Assembly (NCBI GenBank): GCA_029777215.1
Contig: JAKOSQ010000112.1
Span: 1-10,255 of the forward strand
Direction: 5' to 3'
Length of the DNA: 10,255 bases
From: Bacillota bacterium
GTDB lineage: Bacteria > Bacillota > Clostridia > Oscillospirales > Oscillospiraceae
Positions within the stretch are counted from its first letter, which is position 1. Each line of letters begins with the position of its first letter. The position numbers and the translations under genes were made by a program. The notes below the pieces were generated by a model. It was not told the origin of the DNA. It ran no database searches and saw only the letters and a list, made by a program, of their open reading frames with translations. Shown here piece by piece: positions 1 to 6,072 of the stretch.

Positions 1-42
1 AGTGCTAATCGGTTGCAAAAAAGAGAACATAAATTAGCACTC
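1..42. repeat. Inverted repeat with CIRCE-like half-sites
   Basis: AGTGCTAAT (1-9) is perfectly inverted as ATTAGCACT (33-41) with 23 bases between. Each arm matches a half of the HrcA/CIRCE operator (TTAGCACTC-N9-GAGTGCTAA), but the halves are in the reverse order and too far apart for one CIRCE. The left arm touches the window edge, so it may be the second half of a true CIRCE lying mostly outside. It could equally be a terminal repeat of an inserted element. No heat-shock gene is visible here. Confidence 0.4.
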
Positions 43-72
43 TGTTCGGTGTTGAGCTGTTGGGTTCAATTG

Positions 73-101
73 CGTTGAAACCGTTGAAACGAAAGCGTTT
101 C
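73..101. repeat. Tandem 9-bp repeat and small hairpin in A/T-rich end
   Basis: CGTTGAAAC occurs twice back to back (73-81, 82-90), and GAAACG (86-91) can pair with CGTTTC (96-101) around AAAG. The surrounding 1-150 is clearly richer in A and T than the rest of the window and contains no credible gene. Short repeats of this kind near a broken tRNA could be arm-type binding sites of a tyrosine integrase or excisionase. That reading is inference only. Confidence 0.35.
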
Positions 102-151
102 CTTGCGTTTAATTGTGTTCAAAATCGAGTAAAAAAGAGCTTCAACTGTCA

Positions 152-196
152 CTCCTAAGCGGAAGGCCAGCAGTTCGAACCTGCTCGGGGGTGCCA
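152..196 (+). other. 3' half of tRNA-Arg(CCT), probable attachment site
   Basis: From 152 the sequence reads as the second half of a tRNA: anticodon loop CTCCTAA (152-158, anticodon CCT), the 3' anticodon stem strand (159-163), a five-base variable loop, a T arm with stem AGCAG/CTGCT around TTCGAAC (169-185), the 3' acceptor strand CGGGGGT (186-192), discriminator G and CCA (194-196). Upstream there is no matching 5' acceptor (ACCCCCG or a wobble variant) and no D arm, and 147-151 does not pair with 159-163. So the gene is broken at the anticodon loop, the usual crossover place for tyrosine integrases that use tRNA genes. I infer that this is the displaced 3' end left by an element lying to the left, with the intact gene expected at its other end. 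Confidence 0.7.
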
Positions 197-200
197 ACTG

Positions 201-262
201 AAAAGGTCCTCCCGCGCTTCGTCTCCCCCTTCGGGGTTTCGGAGCGCGGGAGGACCTTTTTC
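201..262. terminator. Long intrinsic terminator after the tRNA fragment
   Basis: An uninterrupted 18-bp stem (201-218 with 243-260) has an inner CCC/GGG stem capped by a UUCG-type loop (about 227-236). T's follow it on the plus strand and the stem begins with AAAA, so it could work in both directions: for the tRNA on the plus strand and for the converging sigG remnant on the minus strand. Confidence 0.9.
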
Positions 263-563
263 AACTGCGGACACTCATCGGCACGCCATAGGTCGAAAAA
301 CGGACGGGCTGGTCCGTGTCGAAATTGTCGATCGCTTTGATGAGGCCGATGCAGCCCACCTGAAACAGATCGTCCACATTCTCGCCACGCGAGGAAAATT
401 TCTGGATCACCGATAAGACGAGACGGAGATTGCCGGAGATCAGCGTCTCTCGCGCGTCGCTGTCCCCCGCCTTGGCCTGCTTCAAAAGTGCCATTGTCTC
501 GTCGTTTTTCAAAACCGTCAGCCGCGACGTGTTCACGCCGCAAATTTCCACCTTGTTGAGCAT
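261..563 (-). pseudogene. sigG: sigG, 5' fragment of sporulation sigma factor G
   Basis: The product begins MLNKVEICGVNTSRL, a hallmark of the forespore sigma factor sigma-G, and continues through region 2 (NLRLVLSVIQ, VDDLFQVGCIGLIKAIDNFD, RFSTYGVPM). Homology stops at VPM, where sigma-G normally continues IIGEIRRYLRDN; four unrelated residues and TGA follow. Only 100 residues remain of about 257, so the -10-reading part of region 2.4 and all of regions 3 and 4 are gone. The start is ATG at 563, with GGAGG at 571-575 seven bases upstream; an ATG 57 bases further upstream lacks such a site. No other frame continues the protein, because the tRNA terminator starts directly behind. The remnant would keep the core-binding surface but could not read promoters. 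It may be a dead gene, or the 5' piece of a gene split by an element. A second, intact sigG elsewhere cannot be excluded. Confidence 0.85.
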
Positions 564-593
564 ACTTCCGCCTCCGCTCTTTTTTTGTACTGG

Positions 594-622
594 TAGTATT
601 CCCCCGCCCTGCCGTTTCATGC
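594..622 (-). promoter_or_regulatory. Forespore-type (sigma-F/G) promoter of sigG
   Basis: On the minus strand GCATG (622-618) is followed after 17 bases by AATACTA (600-594). This fits the sigma-G pattern GHATR / CATWHTA, with one mismatch in the -10. The overlapping GGGAATACT also matches the sigma-F -10 pattern. It lies about 30 bases upstream of the sigG start, so the 5' end of this sigma gene sits in its native regulatory setting. Confidence 0.55.
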
Positions 623-641
623 GAAAAATTTGCGCGGCGAG

Positions 642-673
642 CAGTTAACCTGTGCCGTGTTTTTGGTTGACAA
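642..673 (+). promoter_or_regulatory. BirA operator (biotin box)
   Basis: The half-sites CAGTTAACC (642-650) and GGTTGACAA (665-673) are separated by exactly 14 bases, matching the Firmicute BirA box TTGTTAACC-N14-GGTTAACAA with few mismatches. The right half overlaps the -35 hexamer (667-672) of the birA promoter, so biotin-bound BirA would shut off its own gene and bioY. Confidence 0.8.
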
Positions 674-695
674 GCGCTGTGGGGAACGCTAAAAT
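667..695 (+). promoter_or_regulatory. Sigma-A promoter of birA-bioY
   Basis: TTGACA (667-672), a 17-base spacer and TAAAAT (690-695) give a near-consensus housekeeping promoter. Transcription would start near 702. This makes the TTG at 705 an unlikely start codon and supports the TTG at 735. Confidence 0.85.
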
Positions 696-734
696 GAAAA
701 CATCTTGCAAGATGAAAAAGAAGGAAGTGAGACC

Positions 735-1700
735 TTGACAACGAAGGACGCGGTACTGGCGTTTCTCGAAAAGGACCGGGGCCGCTTCGTCTCGGGGCCG
801 GAGCTCGCGGAAAAGCTCTCCCTCTCCCGGACGGCGGTCTGGAAAGCCATACGGGCCCTCGAAGCGGAGGGCCATGAGATCACAGCGGTCAAGAACAAAG
901 GCTACCGTCTGGAGACGGGCAGCGACCGGCTCTCCGCGGCGGGGATATCCGCCTGTCTGCCGGAGAAACACCGGACCTGCGCGATACATTTTTTTGAGAC
1001 GACCGACTCGACCAACACGCAGGCCAAACGTCTCGCGCTCGAGGGCGCTCCCCACGGCACCATCGTCGCCGCCTCGGAGCAGACGGCGGGACGTGGGCGG
1101 AGCGGAAAGGCTTTCTTTTCGCCCGACACAGGCCTCTACGTCACAGTCATTTTAAAGCCGCCCGCCGGAATGCCGGACCCGCAGAAGATCACGATTGCCG
1201 CCGCCGTGGCGGTCTGCCGGGCCGTGGAGGCTCAGACTGCGCTCAAGCCGCAGATCAAGTGGGTCAACGACGTCTATCTCGACGGGAAAAAAGTCTGCGG
1301 CATCCTGACCGAGGCGGTCACCGACCTCGAGAGCGGCGGGATCGACAGCATCGTCGTCGGCATCGGCGTCAACTGCGCCATCCCGGCCGAGCGCATCCCA
1401 AAAGAGCTTGTCGGCATCGTCGGCTCGCTCAACGCCGAGGGGCTCTCCCGCAGCCGGCTTGCCGCCGACATCGCCGCTTTCGTGCTCGACGCCTTCGACG
1501 ATCTCGACGCCCCTGCGCTCATCGACGACTACCGCCGCCGCTCCTTCCTTTTCGGCAAAGAGATCGGCTTCAAACGCAACGGCGAAGCGCTGAACGGTAC
1601 GGTCACCGGGATCAGTGACGCCGGAAACCTCCTCGTCCGGCTTGGAAGCGGCGAAACGCTTTCGCTTTCGAGCGGCGAGGTCACGATCGGCAAACTATAA
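735..1700 (+). CDS. birA: BirA, biotin-protein ligase and biotin repressor
   Basis: This 321-residue protein attaches biotin, via biotinyl-AMP, to the lysine of biotin carboxyl carrier domains and represses biotin genes. The N-terminal winged helix-turn-helix is visible at about residues 25-49 (LAEKLSLSRTAVWKAIRALE), so this is the bifunctional type. The ligase domain carries the adenylate-binding loop TAGRGRSGKAF (about 117-127) and KWVNDVYLDGKKVCGIL (about 175-191), followed by the small C-terminal domain. I chose TTG at 735 because AAGGAAG lies just upstream (721-727). The in-frame TTG at 705 would sit almost on the transcription start. Length is normal for the family. bioY follows 15 bases after the stop and a BirA box overlaps the promoter, so the pair forms an autoregulated biotin unit. 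Confidence 0.93.
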   Translation: MTTKDAVLAFLEKDRGRFVSGPELAEKLSLSRTAVWKAIRALEAEGHEITAVKNKGYRLETGSDRLSAAGISACLPEKHRTCAIHFFETTDSTNTQAKRLALEGAPHGTIVAASEQTAGRGRSGKAFFSPDTGLYVTVILKPPAGMPDPQKITIAAAVAVCRAVEAQTALKPQIKWVNDVYLDGKKVCGILTEAVTDLESGGIDSIVVGIGVNCAIPAERIPKELVGIVGSLNAEGLSRSRLAADIAAFVLDAFDDLDAPALIDDYRRRSFLFGKEIGFKRNGEALNGTVTGISDAGNLLVRLGSGETLSLSSGEVTIGKL

Positions 1701-1715
1701 GGAGGAATATTTAAA

Positions 1716-2297
1716 ATGGAAGAAAAGCAAATCAAAAAACCGTTTCTGACCACGAAGGAAATGGTCTTCTGCGCCATGTTCACGGCGCTCATAGCCGCCG
1801 GGGCTTTCATCAGCTTCCCCCTGCCCTCCGGCGTCCCCGTCTCGCTGCAGTTTTTGTTCACGAACCTCGCCGGTGTCCTGCTCGGCCGCAAAAAGGGCCT
1901 GACCTCCTGCCTTGTCTACATCATTTTAGGCCTCATCGGCATCCCGATTTTCACCGCCGGCGGCGGCATCGGCTACGTTTTGAAGCCCAGCTTCGGCTAC
2001 ATCATCGGCTTTGCCGTCGGCGCGTGGCTCGCGGGATACATCTCCGAAAAGGGTAAGAGCACGGTCATGTCCTACATCTGGGCGAGCCTCGCCAACATGG
2101 CGGTCGTCTTCGCGATCGGCCTTGTCTACTTCTATTTCATCATGAACTACTACGTCGGCAAGCCCCTCGATCTCCAGACGCTTTTCGTCACGGGCTTCCT
2201 CGTCTTCGCCCCGGCGGACGTCGCCTACTGCATCCTCTCCGGCTTTCTCGCCAAGCGTCTGCAGCCCGTGCTGCAAAAGTCCTTCGCGGCGGCGTGA
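1716..2297 (+). CDS. bioY: BioY, biotin-specific S component of an ECF transporter
   Basis: This 193-residue integral membrane protein has about six hydrophobic segments and the length typical of BioY. Family signatures include PSGVPVSLQFLFTNLAGVLLG (first 20 of these at about residues 30-50), GLIGIPIF and the glycine-rich GGGIGYVLKPSFGYIIGF stretch that forms the biotin pocket. BioY captures biotin and works with the shared EcfA, EcfA' and EcfT energising module, which is not in this window and is probably encoded elsewhere. The start ATG has a strong GGAGG at 1702-1706, directly after the birA stop, so the two genes are cotranscribed and repressed together by BirA. No biotin synthesis gene is seen here, so the locus suggests salvage rather than synthesis, though biosynthesis elsewhere is possible. 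Confidence 0.93.
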   Translation: MEEKQIKKPFLTTKEMVFCAMFTALIAAGAFISFPLPSGVPVSLQFLFTNLAGVLLGRKKGLTSCLVYIILGLIGIPIFTAGGGIGYVLKPSFGYIIGFAVGAWLAGYISEKGKSTVMSYIWASLANMAVVFAIGLVYFYFIMNYYVGKPLDLQTLFVTGFLVFAPADVAYCILSGFLAKRLQPVLQKSFAAA

Positions 2298-2330
2298 TTG
2301 GTTGACATAAACCAATTTTAGTTTACATAA
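2297..2330. repeat. Dyad and phased direct repeat after bioY
   Basis: ATTGGTT (2297-2303) and AACCAAT (2310-2316) form a 7-bp dyad with six bases between. GTTGACATAA (2301-2310) recurs as GTTTACATAA (2321-2330) exactly 20 bases on. The ten bases TTGGTTGACA (2298-2307) are identical to those in the BirA box/-35 region at 663-672. The role is unknown. A cryptic promoter or a compact operator are both possible. Confidence 0.4.
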
Positions 2331-2365
2331 GTACCGTGTCGAAGCGTTTCGGCGCGGTGCTTTTT
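2331..2365 (+). terminator. Terminator of the birA-bioY unit
   Basis: A 13-bp stem with some G-T pairs (2331-2343 with 2348-2360) around GCGT is followed by five T's (2361-2365). It lies 33 bases past the bioY stop codon. Confidence 0.85.
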
Positions 2366-2403
2366 CTGTCCGCAGGCCGGAGACAGAAAGCGGGGCCGGA
2401 CGA

Positions 2404-2432
2404 TTGCGTTTCCCCGCAAATGGGTATATAAT
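2404..2432 (+). promoter_or_regulatory. Sigma-A promoter of the dipeptidase gene
   Basis: TTGCGT (2404-2409), a 17-base spacer and a perfect TATAAT (2427-2432) lie about 40 bases upstream of the start codon and downstream of the previous terminator. The gene is therefore probably its own transcription unit. Confidence 0.75.
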
Positions 2433-2471
2433 ACTGGAGACAAATATGTTGTCTGAAAGGACGGATACGAT

Positions 2472-3902
2472 ATGCCCAGTGCAGAAAAGGTTTTCCACTA
2501 TTTTAAAGAGCTCTCAAAGATCCCGCGCAGCAGCGGCGACGAAAAAGCGGTCGCCGACTGGCTCGTGCGTTTTGCCGAGGAGCGGCATTTGGAGTGTGTG
2601 CGCGACGAGCGCAACAACGTCATCATCCGCAAGGCGGCGACCAAGGCCGGCTGCCAGTGCGCGCCTGTTATTTTGCAGGGCCACACGGACATGGTCTATG
2701 TCCGCACGCCGGAATGCACGCGCAGATATGAAGACGGCATCGGCCTCATCGAAAAGGACGGCTTTCTCTCCGCCGACGGGACGACCCTCGGCGCGGACGA
2801 CGGCATCGCCGTGGCCTACGCTCTCGCGGTGCTCGACAGCGACGAGCTCGTCCACCCGGAGCTCGAGTGCATCTTCACAGTTTCCGAGGAGACCGGCCTC
2901 ATGGGTGCGGAGAGCCTCGACTACAGTCAGCTGCGCGGCAGGCTCATGCTCAACATGGACTCCGAGGACGAGGGCGTCTTCTGCACCGGCTGCGCGGGCG
3001 CGTTTCGCGTCGATTTCGACCTGCCGCTGCGCTACGACGTCATGACCGGCACAAAGCTGACCGTCGCCTTCAAGGGCCTCACGGGCGGCCACTCCGGCGA
3101 GGAGATCAACCGGGGCCGCGCCAACGCGATCACGCTTATGGGCCGTCTGCTGACCGCGCTGGGCCGCGAGGTGCGCGTCGTCTCCCTTGCCGCCGAGGGC
3201 AAGACCAACGCCATCTCCAACAACGCCACCGCCGAGCTCTGCGTCTTCACCGGCAGAGAGGCGGACGTTGAGGCGCGCATCCGCGCGCTCGAAGCCGAAT
3301 TTCAGGCCGAGTGCGGCAGCCGCGACAACATCCATATCGAGCTCACGCGCGGCAGCGGCCTTGCGACCTGCTCCGTCTACGACGAGGCGACGCAAAACCG
3401 CGTCGCGTCCTCCCTGCTCCTATTCCCCAGCGGCGTCATGGCGATGAGCTACAACGTCCCCGATCTCGTCGAGACCTCCTCGAACCCCGCCATTCTGGAG
3501 CAGGCGGACGCGGAATTGAAGCTCGCGGCCTGTGTCCGCAGCAGCGTCGGCAGCCGGAAAACCGAAATGCGCGCGCGCATCGCGGCGCTTGCGAAGGCCC
3601 TCGGTGCGAAGGCCGTCTGCGACTCGGACTACCCCCAGTGGGAGTATAAGCCCGTGTCCCCCCTGCGCGATCTTGCGATGGGGACCTATGAGGAGCTGTT
3701 TAACAAGAAGGCCGAGGCCCGCGCCATCCACGCCGGACTCGAGTGCGGCTACTTCGACGTGAACGTCCCCGGCATCGACATCATCTCCTTCGGTCCGAAC
3801 ACAGAGGACATCCACACGCCCAAGGAGCACATCGAGATCGCGTCCATCGAGCGCATGTGGGATTTCCTTGTTGCCCTGCTGGGCAAGCTCGCGGAGAAAT
3901 AA
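2472..3902 (+). CDS. pepD: PepD-type aminoacyl-histidine dipeptidase, M20C family
   Basis: This 476-residue cytoplasmic zinc dipeptidase resembles E. coli PepD (about 485 residues), which splits Xaa-His and some other dipeptides. The metal and catalytic residues of the M20 family are in place: QGHTD (His71, Asp73), LGADDG (Asp110), SEETG (Glu139, Glu140), NMDSED (Asp163) and a C-terminal HTPKEH (His448). The lid/dimerisation domain lies between, including GGHSGEEINRGRANAI at about residues 205-220. The start ATG has GAAAGGA about ten bases upstream, and its own promoter lies at 2404-2432. A clean terminator follows the stop. The family assignment is firm. The exact substrate (carnosine-like, Xaa-His or other dipeptides) cannot be read from the sequence. 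Confidence 0.92.
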   Translation: MPSAEKVFHYFKELSKIPRSSGDEKAVADWLVRFAEERHLECVRDERNNVIIRKAATKAGCQCAPVILQGHTDMVYVRTPECTRRYEDGIGLIEKDGFLSADGTTLGADDGIAVAYALAVLDSDELVHPELECIFTVSEETGLMGAESLDYSQLRGRLMLNMDSEDEGVFCTGCAGAFRVDFDLPLRYDVMTGTKLTVAFKGLTGGHSGEEINRGRANAITLMGRLLTALGREVRVVSLAAEGKTNAISNNATAELCVFTGREADVEARIRALEAEFQAECGSRDNIHIELTRGSGLATCSVYDEATQNRVASSLLLFPSGVMAMSYNVPDLVETSSNPAILEQADAELKLAACVRSSVGSRKTEMRARIAALAKALGAKAVCDSDYPQWEYKPVSPLRDLAMGTYEELFNKKAEARAIHAGLECGYFDVNVPGIDIISFGPNTEDIHTPKEHIEIASIERMWDFLVALLGKLAEK

Positions 3903-3928
3903 GAAGCGGTCCTTATGACAGAAAAAGC

Positions 3929-3960
3929 CGGCACCTGCGAAAGCAGGTGCCGGTTTTTTT
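3929..3960 (+). terminator. Terminator of the dipeptidase gene
   Basis: A perfect 11-bp stem (CCGGCACCTGC 3929-3939 with 3944-3954) with a GAAA loop is followed by six T's. The T run ends on the first base of the CCA end of the converging tRNA gene, so the two units meet with no spare sequence. Confidence 0.95.
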
Positions 3961-4036
3961 GGTACGCCTGATGCGATTCGAACGCACGACCCTCAGAGTC
4001 GGAGTCTGATACTCTATCCAGCTGAGCTACAGGCGC
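3960..4036 (-). tRNA. tRNA-Arg (anticodon CCG)
   Basis: A complete 77-base cloverleaf on the minus strand. The acceptor GCGCCTG (4036-4030) pairs with CAGGCGT; the D arm contains TAGCTCAGCTGGATAGAG; the anticodon stem TCAGA/TCTGA surrounds the loop CTCCGAC, giving anticodon CCG; the T arm contains GTTCGAATC; the discriminator is A and the CCA is encoded. It would read CGG arginine codons. Confidence 0.95.
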
Positions 4037-4059
4037 ATATTCATTTGACAGCGTGAAGT

Positions 4060-4089
4060 ATTATACCAGACACGCGCCGAAAAGTAAAG
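4060..4089 (-). promoter_or_regulatory. Promoter of tRNA-Arg(CCG)
   Basis: The minus strand reads TTTACT (4089-4084), an 18-base spacer and TATAAT (4065-4060). The expected transcription start near 4053 leaves a short 5' leader before the tRNA at 4036. Confidence 0.7.
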
Positions 4090-4090
4090 G

Positions 4091-4124
4091 GAAAAATGGG
4101 GAGCATCCGCGCGGGGCGCTCCCC
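4091..4124 (-). terminator. Terminator of the paaK-ACT operon
   Basis: GGGGAGC (about 4098-4104) pairs with GCTCCCC (about 4118-4124), with a GC-rich inner loop, and on the minus strand is followed by a run of T's. It begins just past the stop of the ACT-domain gene and separates the operon from the tRNA promoter. Positions may be off by one base. Confidence 0.8.
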
Positions 4125-4131
4125 TTTTGCT

Positions 4132-4557
4132 TTATTTGATCTCTTCCGCCGTCAGAAGCTTGAAGCCCTTGCTCGTGAGGCAGCCAAGGGCCTTTTCCTG
4201 GTCGTCGCAGCGGAGGATGCAGGTTGCCTCGCCGTTGATGGGCGAAACAAAGCCGTAGCTGTATTCGATCATCACCTCGCTCGCGGCGAGCGCGGTCAGC
4301 GCCTCGTACATTGCGCCGGGGCGGTCTGGCACGGACAGCGCGAGCACGTCCGTCTCCTTGACGGTCATGCCGTTTTCGCGGAGGGCTGAAAGGGCCTCCT
4401 TGCGCTTGTCGACGATGAGGCGCACAATGCCGAAGTCCGCCGTGTCCGCGATGGACATGGCCCGAATATTGATGCCCGCGTTCGCAAGCACGCCCGCGAT
4501 GTCGCGGATCGCGCCGTGGCGGTTTTCCACAAAGACCGAGATCTGTTTGAGCAGCAT
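4132..4557 (-). CDS. Double ACT-domain protein
   Basis: This 141-residue soluble protein consists of two ACT domains in tandem (about residues 1-66 and 69-138), with no catalytic domain. The first begins LKQISVFVENRHGAIRDIAG and has the turn GINIRAMSIAD; the second has ALSVPDRPGAMYEALTALAA. ACT domains usually bind amino acids and act as allosteric or regulatory modules. Proteins of this layout are commonly encoded next to phenylacetate-CoA ligase genes in clostridia and archaea. Here the start ATG lies 12 bases after the paaK stop, and its AAGGAGGG (4571-4564) overlaps that stop codon, so the two are translated as a tight pair. I infer that it senses an aromatic or branched amino acid for the ligase or its pathway. 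The ligand is not visible in the sequence. Confidence 0.88.
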   Translation of the reverse strand: MLLKQISVFVENRHGAIRDIAGVLANAGINIRAMSIADTADFGIVRLIVDKRKEALSALRENGMTVKETDVLALSVPDRPGAMYEALTALAASEVMIEYSYGFVSPINGEATCILRCDDQEKALGCLTSKGFKLLTAEEIK

Positions 4558-4569
4558 GGTGTTCCCTCC

Positions 4570-5886
4570 TTAAAAGTTGACCTGCGTGCGCTTGTCGATC
4601 ACACGCTTTGCCTTGCCCTCGAAGCGTTCGATGCTCCGGGGCTCTACCAGCTTTACCCTGACGGCGATGCCGAGGACCGAGTGGATGGCCTCGGTGACCT
4701 TGCGGGTCATGTCCTCCAGAATGCGGATCTCGTCCGTGAAGGCGTCCTCCGTCATCTCGACGAGGACAGTGAGCTTGTCGAGATTACCGTCGCGCTCGAC
4801 GACCATCTGGAAGAAGGGCGCGATGCCCTCGATGTCCATGAGGACAGATTCGATCTGCGAGGGGAAGACGTTGACGCCGCGGATGATGAGCATGTCGTCC
4901 GTGCGTCCGGCGGGCTTTTGCATGCGGACGAAGGTGCGGCCGCATTCGCACTCGCCGGGCAGACGCACGCCGACGTCGTGCGTGCGGTAGCGGATGAGCG
5001 GCAGGGCCTCCTTCGTCATGCAGGTGAAGACAATCTCACCCTCCGTGCCGTCCGGCAGCTGCTCGCCGGTGTCGGGGTCGATGATCTCGATGAGGAAGTG
5101 GTCCTCGTTGACGTGCAGGCCGTGCTGGCACTCGCACTCGTAGGCAACGCCCGGGCCAATGGCTTCCGACAGGCCGTAGATGTCATACGCCTTGATCTGG
5201 AAACGATTTTCGATCTCCCTGCGCATCTCCTCCGTCCACGGCTCCGCGCCGAAGAAGCCGGCCTTGAGGCTCAGGGACGCCGGGTCGATGTTGTTCTCCG
5301 CGAGGTATTCCGCGATGGTCAGCGCGTAGGACGGGGTCGCGAGGATGAAGGTCGGCTTGAAGTCCTGCAAAATGGTGACTTGACGGCGGGTGTTGCCGGT
5401 CGAGGCCGGGATGGTCGCGCAGCCGACGGTCTCGGAGCCAAGGTTGCCGCCCATGCCGCCGGTGAACAGGCCGTAGCCGTAGCTGATGTGGCCGATGTCC
5501 TTTTTCGTCACGCCGCCCGCGCCGAGCGTGCGGGCCATGACCTCGCCCCAGATGTCGAGGTCGTGCTTCGTGTAGCCGACGACGGTCTGCTTGCCGGTCG
5601 TGCCGGAGGAGGCGTGAATGCGGACGACCTCGTCCATCGGCACGGCGAAGAGGTCAAAGGGGTAATTGTCGCGCAGATCCTGCTTGTTGGTGAACGGCAG
5701 CTTCGTGAGATCCTCGATGCTGCAGATGTCCTCGGGCTTCAGGCCCATTTCGTCGAACTTCTTTTTGTAGAATGGGACGTTTTCATAGACGCGCTTTACC
5801 ACCGCGCGCAGTCTTTCGTTCTGGAGCTTTGTGAGCTCCGCGCGCGGCATGCACTCCGCGGCTTCATTATAATAGTGATACGACAA
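4570..5886 (-). CDS. paaK: Phenylacetate-CoA ligase (PaaK) family protein
   Basis: This 438-residue cytoplasmic AMP-forming ligase joins an aryl-acetic acid (phenylacetate or a relative such as indoleacetate) to CoA through an acyl-adenylate. The phosphate-binding loop SSGTTGK is at about residues 93-99, YGLSEA at about 237-242, RYRTHDVG at about 299-306, and the C-terminal domain ends with EGKAKRVIDKR, which carries the lysine used in adenylation. I start it at TTG 5886: AGGGG lies eight bases upstream, the N-terminus (LSYHYYNEAAECMPRAEL) then matches family members, and the length is typical. The in-frame ATG at 5934 has no ribosome site. In anaerobes such enzymes often serve amino-acid fermentation beside indolepyruvate ferredoxin oxidoreductase; that partner is not in this window. 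The gene has a long regulated leader and is followed by the ACT protein. Confidence 0.9.
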   Translation of the reverse strand: MSYHYYNEAAECMPRAELTKLQNERLRAVVKRVYENVPFYKKKFDEMGLKPEDICSIEDLTKLPFTNKQDLRDNYPFDLFAVPMDEVVRIHASSGTTGKQTVVGYTKHDLDIWGEVMARTLGAGGVTKKDIGHISYGYGLFTGGMGGNLGSETVGCATIPASTGNTRRQVTILQDFKPTFILATPSYALTIAEYLAENNIDPASLSLKAGFFGAEPWTEEMRREIENRFQIKAYDIYGLSEAIGPGVAYECECQHGLHVNEDHFLIEIIDPDTGEQLPDGTEGEIVFTCMTKEALPLIRYRTHDVGVRLPGECECGRTFVRMQKPAGRTDDMLIIRGVNVFPSQIESVLMDIEGIAPFFQMVVERDGNLDKLTVLVEMTEDAFTDEIRILEDMTRKVTEAIHSVLGIAVRVKLVEPRSIERFEGKAKRVIDKRTQVNF

Positions 5887-5951
5887 TTTGAATACCCCTT
5901 TTCTGTGCGCCGGAGACCGGCGACGTTCATACATTAAAAATATGGTCCGTT

Positions 5952-6020
5952 TCAGTGAAGGTCGGCGCGCGTTTGCCGCCGGCCGGAGCGCAGCGTCCGT
6001 CTAAACGCCGGGTCTGTCAT
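5952..6020 (-). CDS. Possible short basic peptide in the paaK leader
   Basis: A 22-codon frame begins with ATG (6020-6018) and ends in TGA at 5952. AAGGAAGGG lies directly upstream on the minus strand (about 6035-6027), one of the better ribosome sites in the area. The peptide is arginine-rich (RRTLRSGRR) and matches nothing I recognise. It lies between the leader terminator and paaK, so it would be translated only on read-through transcripts. It may be a second leader peptide, a translation entry point, or chance. Confidence 0.3.
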   Translation of the reverse strand: MTDPAFRRTLRSGRRQTRADLH

Positions 6021-6072
6021 CGGCATCCCTTCCTTTCGGTGCTCTGCGTCCCGCATCCCGCCGCCGCGGCTG

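Noticed and set aside
100..196. Group I intron inserted in tRNA-Arg(CCT)
   Set aside because: Such introns are known in tRNA-Arg(CCU), but here the break is before the anticodon, no 5' tRNA half is present upstream in the window, and no conserved intron core was seen.
142..741. Minus-strand frame of about 199 codons overlapping sigG
   Set aside because: It is in a different frame from the clear sigma-G homology, runs through the terminator and tRNA fragment, and has no ribosome site or recognisable domain.
4516..5937. Long plus-strand reading frame of about 473 codons opposite paaK
   Set aside because: It is antisense to a clear PaaK gene, has no family motif, and its Asp/Val/Leu/Arg-rich make-up is what the opposite strand of GC-rich coding DNA gives.
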